Shown here: positions 34,001-48,496 of the stretch, one piece after another
Position numbering within the stretch: the stretch's first letter is position 1
How the letters are laid out: every line of letters starts with the position of its first letter
NCBI GenBank assembly: GCA_037176705.1
Contig: CM073905.1
Location: forward strand, 28,614,986 to 28,678,985
Source: Molossus alvarezi
Taxonomy: Eukaryota > Chordata > Mammalia > Chiroptera > Molossidae
Direction of reading: 5' to 3'
Length of the DNA stretch: 64,000 nucleotides
The notes under the pieces: model-generated
What the model was told of the DNA's origin: nothing
The model's database searches: none
The model's input: the letters and a program-made list of their open reading frames with translations, nothing else
Position numbers and translations under genes: made by a program

Positions 34001-37000
34001 ATGGGGCAGCTCCAGCTGGTGAGGGGCCAGTTGCCCCAGACTTGCCTAGGAGGGACATAGACTGGCATGAAATGGATGTGGCTGCCCATCTGGACCTGCT
34101 TAGTAAGCTCCCAAACTGGTCCACGAGGCTCCTCCCCAAGTGGCACAGTTCTCTGCCTTTGGGAAGGGAGAACATGGGGCAGGTGCGCCTGCTCTGAGGA
34201 AGCACACGCCAGGTATAGGCACACCCGTCACGAACAGACATGCAGGTGTGCCACTGTGAACGTGAGGCATCTCAGCTGTGCACACAGGCTGTTTTAGCCA
34301 ACAGAGCCAGGGTGGGCAGACAGCTGCTACCCACACACTCCAAACTGGACCCAGGGCAAAGGACCCTGGGCTCTGGAAAATCTGAGACTCTTCTAGAAAG
34401 GGGCTACTGAGCAATATTTGTGGGACAGCTGGTGCACAGGACCTGGTGCTCAGAGTGCGATATGTGGCAGGACAGCGTTGAGTGTATGTGTGTGCCTGGA
34501 ACAGGAAGGCTGCAAGCTACCAGGCCTTGTTGGTGGCATTTCTAGCTGGCGGTGGGATTCATTGAAGGTATGCATGTCTGCTAGATGACTGTATGTGCTT
34601 CCACTTAAAAAGTCTGGCCCTGGCCAGTTTGGCTCAGCGGTTAGAGCGTCGGCCTGCGGTCCAGAGAGACCCAAGTTCAGTTCCCGCTAAGGGCGCGTAC
34701 CTCAGTTGCAGTTTGTCCCCGGCCCTGATTGGTCATGCGGGTGGCAGCCACTCGATGTGTCCCTTTCACGTCGATGTTTCTCTCTCTCTCTCTCTCTCTC
34801 TCCCTCCCTCCCTCCCTCCCTCCCTCCCACTCTATCTGAACAAAAAATGGAAAAATGTCCTCTGGTGAGCATAAAAAAAAGTCTGGTGTGGCCCTGGCCA
34901 GTGTGGCTCAGTTGGTTGAGTACCATCCTGTGCACCAAAAGATTGCCAGTTCAATTCCCCATCAGGGCACATGCCCAGGTTATGGGCTCAATACCCGGCA
35001 GAGAGGCATGCAGGAGGCAGTGGGTCAATGTTTATCTCTCACATCGATGTTTTTCTCTCTCTCTCCTTCTCTCTTCCTCTCTAAAAAAACAAATCAATAA
35101 AAAAATATATATTTTAAAATACTCCATTTAAAATAAAAGCCCATCATGGTACATAGTACGTGGGCTGTCACTCCATCACCTACCTATTTTTATCACCCAC
35201 TAGTGGTTTCAAGTTAGAATTGGTGTTTAGGTAACCGAAAAAGATGTTTTGGGCAGTGCCCCCCCCCCCCCAGTAAGTGGAAGCGAGCAAGGCTGTGCAC
35301 GTACACATGCAGGGTACACTCGCTGGGACAAGTCACTTAGATAAACCAGCCCTCCTCCTGTTCGGGTTCAAGCAGCCCCTGTTTCTCCAGGACCCGGCTC
35401 TGACAGACTGGAGAGAAATGACGCGCTGCTGACTCCTACTGCAGCCTCGGCCGCAATCTTGTATAGATGGCGCCAGGGAGCAGGAAAACCAGGTGCCCCT
35501 TTGCATGGGCCTGTGTTCTGGCTGAGACCTGGTGGCTGGTGCTTGGGTCACACACTCTCCCGTGCAGAAAGGTGGGGCATGTGTGCTGTGCTCTGAAGTA
35601 GAGCCAGAGATGCCCACCCATGTGGCAGGAAGACCATGAGCAGTGTGGGGGAAGTCAGGTGCGAATGGAGCACATACTCCTTTCTCCCCAATGCAGGTGG
35701 CGGGGAGAAGGGCTTGGCCTCTAGGGTCAGCCAGACTCAGGCGCAAAGCTCGTATCTGCTGCTTCCTAGCTTTGGGACCTTGAGCAGTTCACATCTGTGA
35801 GCCACAGTCTCATCTGTAAAACAGGTTAATACCAGGACCCACCTTACAGGGCCTTTGTGAGCATACCGTGAGACAAGATACGTAAAGAGTTTAGCACATG
35901 GCATTCAATAAATGGAACCTACAGACATTTGTATCTGTGACACCTTGATTGTTCCCCTCCTCCCCGTGGCTGTTCAGACACCTGTAGGATGCTATCCAAT
36001 ACAGTAACCACAAGTGGCTATTTAAATCGGAATGGGACTTAAACAGAATTAATCACTCAGTTCCTCAGTTGCACTAGTCACATGTCAAGTGCTCAATAGC
36101 CCCATGTGGCTAGTGGCCACTATATTGGCCAGTGCAGATTATAGAAAGTTTCCATCCTGGTAGGAAATTCTACTGGACAGTGCTGTCTACTCAGTACTGT
36201 TGTTCAGAGCACCCGAGGCCCCTGCATCCGACTCCCAGAGTCTGAATCCTACCTCCATCACTCACAAGCTGTTACCTTGAGTAGCTTACTTCTCCAGCTC
36301 AGTTTCCTCATCTGCAAAATGGCAATAATTGTACCTACCTCTTAGAGTTGCTCTGAGTCTTAAATGAGGCAATGTATCAAAGTTCTTAGCACAGTGCCCG
36401 GCACACAGTAAGTGCTCAAAAAAAATCCCCAAACAATATTAGCTGCTGTTATCATTTCTTGCTGCTGGAGGTGGACTCACCAGTGTTTGCAGCCACAAGT
36501 GAGAAACTTTAGGGATCAGATTCACAAGTTGAGGGTTTGAGGTGTGTCTGCTGGGGGACACATGCTTCTGTGGAGAGCCCCTCTTCTTCCCAGCACCACC
36601 TCATGCCCCATGAAGCCAAGTCGAGCGCGGCTCCACTGGGGCCAACTTACGTACAGGCTGCCTGTTCTCAGCGAAGCCCTTGCGCAGGAAAATGCAGGCA
36701 GGGCCCAGCAGGTTATGCATGACGGCGCAGTTCTGGGCCAGCATCAGGAGCGGTCCAGGGAGCTCGCCGCTGGCTGCCAGCCCCTCCTCGCTCGTCTGCA
36801 CCACCTTGTAGCTGGTTGTCTCCTCCTGGCACATCTTCAGCCAGCACCAAGCAAATACAAGAGAGAGGCAGGCGTCACCTCCCTGCCCAACCAGGCCCTC
36901 CTGGCCCTATCCTGGCTCTTGGTCCTAGAAGTGGCTCTCCTCAAGAGCAGACCTTTGAGAGCCCAACAGCAGGGTTTGGAGAGCCCCCAGAATGCACAAG

Positions 37001-40000
37001 GCAGGCATCAAATTGGTCCAACAGACGAAGTCTCCGATCCTTGACTGAAACAGATGCTCCAGGGAGAGCTGGGTGTGGTACCATGATGTGGTTCATGTGC
37101 ATGGACACACACACACACACACACACACAACACACACATGCAGAGAATCACACTCGTGTGCATACAGAGGCTCAGTGGGAAGTTTTCATTAAGATATCAA
37201 TGGAATAACATCCTTTTCCAACATTGTCCCAATGTCCCAGCGTACTCCCTAGAGCCAAGTTCCCAAACTGACTTCTGACCTTCTGACCTATGCCTAGTGG
37301 ATCCCCACTAGAAGGCAGTGAGGACAATCAGAACGGGCCATGTGGAGAGCAGGCTCAGCTGGACTGGAAGTGGCAAACACAGGGGCCATAGCCGAAGTGA
37401 CTGATTTGGGCAGGTGTGCGAGGTGGGGGGCGGGGGCTAACTGGATGCTACGTGTCCCCACTGAAGGAGCAGCACTACAGAACTCCAGCCCAGTGCTGCC
37501 AGACCTTCCGGTGGGCGACACAAAGCATGTCTGTGGGTCGGATCCCACCCAGTCTGTGGCTTCAAGACTAGACGCTCTTTAACCAGCAAGCCTCCCTTCC
37601 CTCTCCCGCCTTCTCTGGCTCCGTGCCTGGCCCAGCCTGCCGACCTCTGGAGGCTGAGGCAGGGGCCCTCTCCGCTTACCGAATATAGCTGTGCTCCCAG
37701 GCCCTGGCCAACCCATCCTCCTCCCTGATGGTTCCCATGCAGCTATAAAAAGTCAGCACTGCCCACAGACCGTCCCCTTAGGACAACAGCAGCATCCAGA
37801 CACAACATTCTATTCCACCCGGCCTCCCCAGGATGCCCAGGACCCCCCACAGTCCAGAGCTGCATACCCCACCCTTTCATCTTGCTGCACCCTTCTTCCC
37901 GTAGCTCAAAGGTCACACCCGGGAGAGGATCCTAACCTAGGGGCAGCCTGTCCTCCTGGGCTGCAAAGCAGAACAATCTGCCCCGTCTCACCCTGTCCTC
38001 TCTTGTATCTTCTCCCCAAAGTCCCACACTGAGGGGCTACAGACTGGTCTCCCCTTCAGCTTCCTAAGCCTCTTCCCGGCCTAGAGGGGGAGAAACAGTA
38101 TGCTGGTTCCTCAAAGGGGCAGCAGCAGCTCAGATCTGAGGTGAAGGACCTTGGTTCAAGGCCCAAGGTCAGTGAGTGCGGCAAGGGTCAGTCTGAGGTC
38201 ATCTCAGAACGTAAGCGGTGTCAGACGGACCAATGGCCATTCTGATTTGAGGCCAAATGAGGTTTGGAGCCCTAGCCACACTCACACTGGCTTCCAGGAC
38301 GTAGCCAGAGGACAGAGCCAGAGGGACCTGCCCGATCGGAGGCTGCCTCTAAGGAAGCCTGGGATTACGCAGTGGATTGACCCCAGGCACAAGCTCAGGA
38401 GATGTTTGGAGAGAGGCAGCCTTCCCTTCCAGCTGACTCGCACACGCTTGGCTCAGTGAGCACAGCCCAGGAAGGAGGCGGCGGCAGGCGGCGCAGAACT
38501 CCGAGAGGCTGTTTTGTACATTGGCTTCGGATTCAAACAGTCTTGGGGACCATTCTGGCTCTGCCACCTGCTTGCTTTGTGACCTTGGGCAGGTCACATC
38601 ACCTGTCTATGCTCTAGTTTCCTTCTTTACGCGATGGGGATAATCATGGCGACTCACGGGATTCCTGGGAGATAAGCGAGCTATTGCATAGTGCCTAGAG
38701 CATGGTAAGAGCGGAATAAACGGAGTTGCCATGGTGACGACAATGACCATGACAAGGATGATGATGATGATGGCGACAGTGATGCAACTTAAGAAATGCT
38801 TGGGTGCCAGGAGGCATGGACTTCTGGCTCCAGAGGAAGGGGCAGAATATTTGCCAACCAGGAAAGAAGTGAGAAGGATGGAGAATTGCTCCCGTGAAGA
38901 ATGAACCGGTGGTGGCTGAGGCATCCCCAATGCATCTTGAACATAATCCTGCCTGGCACCACATTGCCCCGGGAAGCGGCTGCCCTTCCCCGGTCAGTGA
39001 TGGCACCTGACAGCCCAGTCTTGCCCTGCTCAGAGCCTGGAGCGGGCCACCTCTCACCATTACCAGTTCCCCGACTACCACTTGGGAAGCCAAGAGGGCA
39101 GCGGCCCACAGGCTGACCATGTCTCCTGGCACCGAGGGGACATCTGCTGAGTGTGGCATAGCAACAGGAGGGCCCAGCATGCCTCGTGACCTAACAGCTT
39201 TCTAACAACAGACGCTGGCCAAGAGTCGCAGGTCGAAGCTCCCTCCCATGGAAGGTATTCAAGGAGACGCTGAGTGAGTAAGCATTTGGTGAGGCAGAGA
39301 GGGGACCGCTGTAGTCGGTGGGAATTTGGACCAGATGACGTGTAGGGTCAGACTCAGAGATCTATGAATAACATTTTTGACAGCAGGAAGAAAGAAGAAG
39401 CAAAAATAAAAATAAAATGCCAGTTCTGGATTCACACAGACCAGGTTTTAAGTCCCAGCTCAGTTAGCTGTGTGACCTTAGCCTAAAGAATTATTTAGTA
39501 GAAAAGAGGAAATGGGATAACAAAGTTGGACACATTGTAAATCTTCATGAAAAAGCAAGTATTATCATTTTTCTATTAAAAAAAAAACCATGAAATTGCC
39601 CTGGTCTGGTGGCTCAGTTCATTAGAGCATTGTCCAAATATGCCAAGGTTGTGAGTTTGATCCCTGGTCAGGGCACATACAAAAAGCAACCAATGAATGC
39701 ATCAGTAAGTGGAACAACAATCAATGTTGTTTTCTCTCTAAGTCAAAACATTTTTTTAAACTAAAAACATGAAGTTGAATGCAGTGTTTCATGATCTTTA
39801 ACCCTACTCCTGTTTTCTTTTCCCTCCACCCCTCTTCTCAGAAAACCCAGAGTGGAAAAATCACGATTATGACGACAATATTACTAGCGAACATTTGTTG
39901 AGTACTATATTCCGGGCAGTGTGCACAACACTCCACTGAGTTCTCACAATCACCTCACAAGGCGGATATTAGTATTCCACTCGATGGACAAAAAAGGCCC

Positions 40001-43000
40001 AGAGAGGTCAAGTAACTTGCCCAAAGTCACATAGCTGGGAAGAGGAGACCTGAGAAGTCTGATTCTTAAGCCCTCTGCTGTACAAGGAAGATGGAGGGAG
40101 GAGGACCAAAGGATGATTCTTGTTCTTAAGTTCACCTCTTCACACTCTGGACAGAACCAGAGGAAGGGCTTTCAGCCTGTGGTCCTCCAAACTAGTTCAG
40201 ATCAGTTTCTCTTTCTCTGCAACAGTGCAGAGGCCACTTCTAGTGCAAAAGACTCCCCTAAGAAGATGACAGGTGACAGGGGGGAGGGTGCACAGAAGAA
40301 ACAGTCAACCCTCAGAAGGATCCAAGGAGCAGCAAAGATGAAAAGGAATTTGATGTGAGCAGCTTAGCCAAACGAGGAAGATGATGAGCTGTAGAAAAGG
40401 CTGAAATGTCCTAAATCGAGGGCTGTCAAACTGACTGAGGAGGTAGGATGGGGTTGGGGGCAGAGGTGCCATTAGCTAAACTGAGTCCTTGGGTAAGTAT
40501 TGAACCTGGGTGGCAATTAAGTTCCTTGTCTGGAGGGAAAAAAGCATTGCAGGAAAACATCCCCATCATTCCTTCTTCCTTTAAATAATATCTATGAGTT
40601 TCTTCTATGACCTGACTACAGAAGGTTAGATATACAGAAAGAGTCCACTTGAAGCAAAATGCTACAAATGCAAGCCCAGACTTTCCTAAAAATTGCTTTG
40701 TAGGTGATTATTTGCTTTCCAAAAGGAATTCTTTTTTATTTTATTGTTGAAAGTATTACAGGTGGCCCCCTCCAAAAGGAATTCTTGCTAAAAGATGTTA
40801 ACCTGGTATATAAGCAATAAATCCGCTACAGAAAGTGATGGACTGACACTTTTGCTCAACATCTTTTTTTCAATGAAAACAATTCTGGTCCCTGAACCAG
40901 TCTGGTCCTAGCTGAGATTCTCTGGCCTGACTCAAGAATTATCGGAGGTAAAAGGGGATATCCTGCTTGATTCCTTTCAGTGGCAACAGGATCTCCTTCA
41001 AAACCCCCAACCCTTAAGGCTTAGAGACCACCAGGGAAAGTCACAGACCCTCAAAGGAGGCGAATAAGCCCCAGGTCCTACTGCTGAGAAACAGCCTCCA
41101 CAGCAGCAAGGTCAAAGCTCAGCTCAACCCTCTTCCAATCCTGCCAGTTCCAAGGGGGTCTGTCCACTCTGACATCCTAAGGATCCATGCTTTCCATTTT
41201 ACATCCTAGGAACTACATGGTTCTTTCCTAAATCTTGTACAAAGTCCCAATACAACACCCCATGCAGCTCCAAGTCCCAGCTTCAGCTCAGAGGCTGGGA
41301 CATAGAAAACTGGGAAGCAGCTCTAGACAGAACCCATGGGAAGAGTGGCAAGCCCCCCCTCCCCTGCCCAGCCTCTGGGATGGATGGGAAGATGCCCCAA
41401 TCTCCCACCCCAGGTTTTGGGAACTCCAGAAACATACCTTCCTTGAGAGATTTCTCAGTGGAGACTTGACACAGTTGCCCATCCTAAGTTGAGGCAGCCC
41501 CTCTCAGGATCCCTGGGTCCATGAAGGAGGCTCCCGGGGGCTCAGAGGCCCTGGTCCGGGTCACTGCCAGCCCAGCCTCCTTCTGCCTGCGCCGCTCTTC
41601 CTCCAGGACTGATCTGCGCCCTCTCTCTTGCGCGCGTGCTCTCTCACTCGTCTGCTTGCTCCTGCTGAGTTTTTTTTTTTTTTTTTTTGTGGATTGTGTG
41701 TGTTTTTCTGTGTGTGGGTTTAACTTTCTGGGCACTTTCTTAAGGAGATGAAGGCAGGAGGGGAGCATGCAGGGCACAGAGAAATCGCCCAGAGAGCTGA
41801 TGGCAGAGGGCAGCGGAGATGGAGAAGGGCTGCCAGACCATCTCCATCAGATTAGCGCTCAGCCCTCTCCGATTCATTCCTCAGCCCCTCCTCTCCCAGC
41901 TGCCAAATCTGCAGAGAGATTGCCTTGGGGAGGGGGGCCCAGAATGGCAGCTGCAGCTGGGAATTAGGCCAGCAGACCCAGAAGGGGAATCAGGCTACTT
42001 TGGGTCCCCAAAGCCAGGATGCCTCCCAGCTCCCAACTTTGTGTGTGCAGTCACACACTCACGTTCACACAGAGATGCAAACACACAGGACAAACACACA
42101 TCCAAATGCCCCCTGGCCATTGCAGCTGGATTGAAAGCAGGCAAGGGCCTGGGAGAGCTTGTGACGTCTCCATCACGCTCCATTTTTCACACTTGCCTGG
42201 TCATTGAAATGGGATGAGGCTCCGGGGACTGGAAGCACAGCTGAGCCAACAGCAGTCAGCAGCAACTTCTGCTCCCTTCGCAGTGTGCAGTCTCAGAGGG
42301 CATGAGTGAGGGCTACTAACCTTCTCCTAATCCTCTGCCTAACCCTGAGCGCGGGTCTTTCACCAGCTTCCTTGGGGTGTAGAGCAGAGAGGCCTCCTTT
42401 TTCAAAGTGATCTTCAAGGTCCCACAACGAACTTTTTAGGTGATTGGTGGGCTCTTCCTTGTCCCTCCAGGTTCCAGCTTTGATGTTAGTCAGTTCGTCT
42501 CAAGCCTCATATGTCACATCGGATATCTACAGCCCCAGCCAGATTACCCAAGAGAAGCGCCGGTTTCCCTGCACCCAGTTTTTCCCAGCAGGGGGCACCA
42601 GAGATAGGTTGGCAAGCCAAATTCTTCCCAGCCCGACGAAACAACCCTTAGGCGTGGTTGAGGTTTCGATTCAGAGAGGCTCCTCTCCCAGGGACTTTTT
42701 GTCCAGTTTTGGGTGGTTGGTTAGAACTCCCCTTAGGGAAGAAGAGGGGGGGTGCTATCCAAAAGGTGCCACAGGCTTGATTCCAGGAAGCTGGGGAAGG
42801 AGGTCCCTGGATAGCTCTTGACGACAGTGCTGCTGCTAACAGACATCCTCATCCGAAGGGTTTAATCAGGCTAGTTATGCAGTGGCCATGTTTGGGCCAA
42901 ATCTCCAGAGGGAGATATGGAGAAGGAGGGGCACCCCTGAGGACAGAGGGAGGAGCCTGGGGGGTTGCATTCCCCTAAAGGGCAGAAAAAGGGTGAAGAC

Positions 43001-46000
43001 ACTGGGGAAAAAGAGGGAATTGAAAGAGCAAGCAGCCAACTTAAGTGCCTTCTTCAAAGCCGAGTTCCTTGGAAACAGAGCATGAGGCAGCATCTCCAGA
43101 GGGTCAGGGGCCGGGAGTCAGGGTCACGAAGAAGAGTAATGGACTCAGATGAATGGGAAGGATCAGCAGGCCTGGAATTGAGTCCTGGCTCTGCTGGCTT
43201 CTGACTTCTCACATTCCAGAGCTTGCTTCCCTGCCTGGAAATGGTGTCCTCTCTCTTAAGAAATGTACAAGGCAAAGTGCACGGCACATACAGGTACTCT
43301 GTATTCATCAAAAAGGAGAAAGAAGTACATGTGCCAGGCACTGTGCTTGGCTCTGGGAATGTGCGGAACAAGAGAAACATGGTCCCTGCTTTCAAAGAGC
43401 TTACATTCTAGCAGGTGGGCAAGAGATATTAAAGAGCTGGGAACATACTTATTTAAATACATTTCAGGTAAATGCTCTGAAGGGGAAACAAAAAAGCTCA
43501 GGAAAGATTTGTAGACCAAAGCTAGAAAACTGACCATCTGCAGAATCTGTTGAAAAGCTAGGGCTCTCAGATGATGTAGTATAGAACTGTACCCCTGAAA
43601 CCTATATAATTTAATTAACCAATGTCACCCCAATAAATTCAATTAAAAATTAAAATTGAGCCCTGGACCTGGCTGGTATGGCTCAGGGGTTGAGTGTCGA
43701 CCCATGCACCAAGAGGTCGCCGGTTTGATTCCCAGTCAGGGCACGTGCCCAGGTTGTGAGCCCCATCCCCAGTGGGGGGCATACAGAAGGCGTCCAATCG
43801 ATGTTCTCTCTAATTGATGTCTCCATCTCTCTCTATCTCTCCCTTCCTCTCTCTCTAAAATCAATAAAGAAAAAATATAAAAAAAAAAAATTGAGCCCTG
43901 CTGGTTTGGGTCAGTGGTTAGAGCATCAGCCCACGAACCAATGAGTTGTGGGTTCAATTTCGATCAAGAGCATGTACCTTGGTTGCTGTTTGTCCCCAGC
44001 CCTAGATGGGTCGTGCGGGAGGCAACCAGTCGATGTGTCCCTCTCTCATCCATGTTTCTCTCTCTGTTTCCCTCTCTCTTCCTCCCTCCCAATCTATCTG
44101 AAGATAAATGGAAAAATGTCCTCGGTTGAGGATTGAAAAAAAAAATTAAAATAGAAAACTTTTAAGTAAAAAAAATAAAAAGAAAAAAAGAAAGAAAAGA
44201 AAAGCTAGGGCCTGGCCAGTTTGGCTCAGCGGTTAGAGCATCGGCCCATGGACCAATGAGTTGTGGGTTCAATTTCAGCCAAGGGCATGTACCTCGGTTG
44301 CAGTTCGTACCCAGCCCTGGTCAGTTCGTGCAGGAGGCAACCAGTCGATGTGGCTCTATCACATCGATGTTTCTCTCTGTCTCTCTCTCTCCTTCCGTCC
44401 CTCTCTCCCACTCTATCTGATGATAAATGGAAAAGTATCCTGGGGTGAAGAATTAAAAAAAAAAAAAGCTAGCGCTTACCAGGGACCCCCCAGGGGAAAT
44501 GCTTGGGCTCCATGCAGGAACCCAATTCATATGAACTACAGGAGCAGATACGTGAAAAGGCAGCACAGGGCAAAGCAGACCTCAACACTGGCTGCAAATT
44601 AGATTCATTGGGAGCTTCCCCAGAGGTTCTGATTCCTCAGGTGGGTTCCAGGCATTGGTGGTGTTGAGTACTCCAGGTGATTCTGATCTGCAGCCAATCT
44701 TGAGAACTACTGACACACAGCCTAAGAGCTTGGAATGCAGAGTCAAACTTGGGTTCAAATCTTACCCTGCTGCCTAGCAACTACTGCAAGACCTTGAGGA
44801 CATGTTCATCTTTCTGAGCCTCGGTTTCTTTATTGATGAAATGGGTACTCTAATAACCCTTCCCTCACGGATCTTCTGAGGAGTTATTGAGACAATACAT
44901 GCAAAGGGCTTGGCAGAGTGCCAGGAACCCAGCTGGTGCCCCTTTCCCTGCTCAGCATTGGTCTTAAAGGGCCAGGCTATGGCCTCCATTCCCTCAGCAG
45001 GTCATCCACTCAGACCTAGTGACTTCTGACCCCTGCAGGCCATCCCAGAGCACAGTGCCTGCGTGTCGACCTTTTGATATGCCTGTCCTTGGAAACAGGA
45101 GACAGGACAGCTGTCTCCTATGGAAAAGCTACACACTGTGCCCTGGCACACTCTTTAAAATGTTGCTCACTTTGGATGTAGCTATTCGAAGATGGGTCAG
45201 AGGTTTTGCTTGTAATGAAAAGCATGGACAATTAAATAAGATAATAAATCACACCCTGAACATGAAGCCTGGTTCACAGTAAACACTCAAGTCCCAAGGG
45301 CTGGATTTGAGGCCCAGTTTACCATTTTCTAAACACGTGGCCTGTATAAATGAGTCAATTTCTCTGAATCCCAGTTTCCTTAATTATAACATGGAGATGA
45401 TAATACCTGACCTTTCTATTTGGAGGATTATGGTGAAGACCATAAACTACAGATATGAAAATACTGTTAAGTAAAGGCTTTGCAAAGAAAGGTATTATTT
45501 CTGCTCTCCTTTGTCACCTGAAAAAAATAATTAAAATAATAAATTCTTGATCTTAACTTGTTAATAAAAAAAGTTCTTTAGGGAGGAGGGTGCTGATACT
45601 AGCTTGAGTCTTAAGGGCACCAAAGGATTCAGGGAGTCAAACCTGGAGCTTGCTTAAGCTGTTTTTGGCTCAGCAGGTGGGGTAGTGATGACCCTGCGTG
45701 ACAGGGGTACTGGTGATCTGGAAAGGACAGATGGCTTGACCTTTAGCAGAACAATTTTTAAAGATCTGAATGGTGGGAGCTTCTGGAAGGAGCAAAGCAC
45801 ATCACACAGCCCCACCTCCACATCCCTATTCACTGTGGCAGCAGTCCCCAGCCTACAGAAGCCACACTTTGAGTTCTGGAATGGAATAATAGGATCAGAG
45901 GGATGAGAAGGATAAACCCATTGCTGATTATTCCTGATTAGGAGGGAGACTGGCCTTCACTGGCCTTGATCAGTTCTATCGCCAGCATTTGAACCTGGAT

Positions 46001-48077
46001 GGCAGCCCAGTGCTAAGACACTCAGGGAAAGCTGGGTCGTAACTTGAGCTGTACTTTGTGGTTACTTCTGACAAACAGAAAACACACTTAAGTGACTTCC
46101 CACCAAACCAGCATGGTGTGGCACAGGCAGGTTGTTCAGAGACAGGCAGACCACATCACAGTCCTGTGTGCCCTTTGGGCAAGTCACTTCCCTCTTGAGT
46201 CTCTGTGCTCATCTCTAAAATGGAAGAAAAGCCTGGCCGGTGTGGCTCAGTGGTTGAGAGTCGACCCATGCACCAAGAGGTCGCCAGTTCGATTCCCGGT
46301 TGGGGCACATGCTCAGGTTGTGGGCCTGATCCTTAGTGGGGGGTGTCGGAGGCAGCCAATTGATGTTCTCTCTCATCGATGTTTCTATCTCTCACTGATG
46401 TTTCTATCTCTCTCTCCCTCTCCCTTCCTCTCTCTCTGGGATCAATAAAGAACATTTTAAAATGAGAAAGATAATGCTAACCTTCACAGGTTGCTGTGAA
46501 GAAATGAGAAGATACTTCAATTGTTTAGTGGGCTCTAGACTAAGGTCTCAAGTACCCTTGTTGCTGTCCCAAAACTAGAGGCAAATGCAGACATCCTGGG
46601 GGACTCTCTATGATTGATGCTAACCACAAACTGACCTCCTCATGTCCCAGAGAAAAGGCAATGGGGCTACCAGCCCTGTCAGAGAGCAGCAGAGAGAGAC
46701 TTGGCTGGGCAGGAATGATCACTATACACAGCCCTCATCCTAGAAACATAGGCCTAGTGTGACTAAATCTGTTATGACCCAAACCATCATGGCCTCTCTC
46801 CCCATCTAAATTATAAGACCCAAGAAACCTCCACAGTCTAGAGGCTGGAGATATTCATTCATTCATTCATTCATTCTCTCATTAGGATACAGGATCACAG
46901 TGATTCTACTATGTGCAAAGCAGCTTGGGAATAGGAATAGCATACTAAATAAAAAAGATGTCTCTATAGGCTAGAAAAAGAAGGATGGGGGCAGAGCTGT
47001 GGGTTTTACTTGCATTTGCCTCCTCTACAGGGATGTTTCTTCCCAAATTTAGGGTAAGGAGTAGAAAGACTGTTCTTAAAATAGTTTTCCAAGACCCATT
47101 GTCAAGAGTTGCCCCAAGGCATGTCTATTCTGAGTTAATTTCTGATACCACATCTTCTCTCTAGGCTGCAGGGTGACATGTACGCAGCCAGCCACAAAAA
47201 GGGTACTAGGAAAGGTCCTTTGTCATTCAACTCCTTCCTTTAATAGCCTCCCTCACCTGGCTCAGAGACAGCTGTCAAAGTACAGGCCCTCATTCAAACA
47301 GTTACTCTATAAGTAACAGTAATAACGTTAATGAAGGCTGCCCTTTTCCCAGCACCCACTCTGAGCCAGACCATTTGACATACTTCACCTTGTATAACCC
47401 TTATAATAACTCCGAAAGGTAGTTTTTGTCAATCTCATTTCTGGATGAACCCAGACCAAAAGAGAAAACAAGAGGCCCAAGGTCATGGCAATAGGCAACG
47501 ACTGAGCTGGGACTGGGACCTGCAGCTCTATGATCTCCCACACCATCACCCCACGCCATCACCCCACGCTTCAGCCTTAAAACCACACTGTCTCCCTGCA
47601 GGCAATAAGGATGCTCTGTGAGGTCACTGGAAGAACTCTCTTCCTATTCCTTCTAATGGAGGAGTCTATCATGGTACCTTCAGAGTCACTTTGAACCCTG
47701 GCTCTCCCTGACTCTATTACAAATGCAAGGAAAACAACCCGACACAGCCCTTGGTAGTTAACAACAACAGCCATAATAATGACTAACATTGATAGAGTCT
47801 TTGGTCTAGGGCATACACTGGGCCAAGCTCTGTACATATCACCTTATCCCATTTAATCTCCCCCAAAACCTGGTGAGGTACTATGATTGTCCCTATTTTG
47901 CAGATAAAGAAACAGGCTTGCCCTGGCCGGTTTGGGTCAGCGGTTAGAGCATCAGCCTGCGGTCCAGTCTGGAGAGACCCGGGTTCGGTTCCTGCTAAGG
48001 GCACATACCTCGGTTGCAGTTTGTCCCCGGCCCTGGTTGGGTCGTGTGGAAGGCAACCACTCGATGTGTCCCTTTTA

Positions 48078-48127
<50 letters not shown>

Positions 48128-48465
48128 CCTCTCTCCCTCCCACTCTATCTGAACAAAAAATGTCCTTAGGTGAGGTTAAAAAAAAAAGAAAAAAGAAAGA
48201 AAAACAGGCTTAATGAGGTTGAGTCACTTAAGGTTAAAAAAGGTGAATCTGGGAGACATGACAAATATACTTCCCCAGGGTTATATTTTGCCTAAGCAGA
48301 TCTTATCTGAACGTTTCTGTATTCAGAAGCCCATTTCCCTTCTCTTAGCCCTGACCCTGTCTCTAAGGACAGGAAATCTCAATGCAAAAAGAAGGGAAAG
48401 AAAGACTTATATTTCTCCTCCATGGCAGGAGACTGGAGACCGACTCAAAAGTCCCAGGCCAGGTT

Positions 48466-48496
<31 letters not shown>

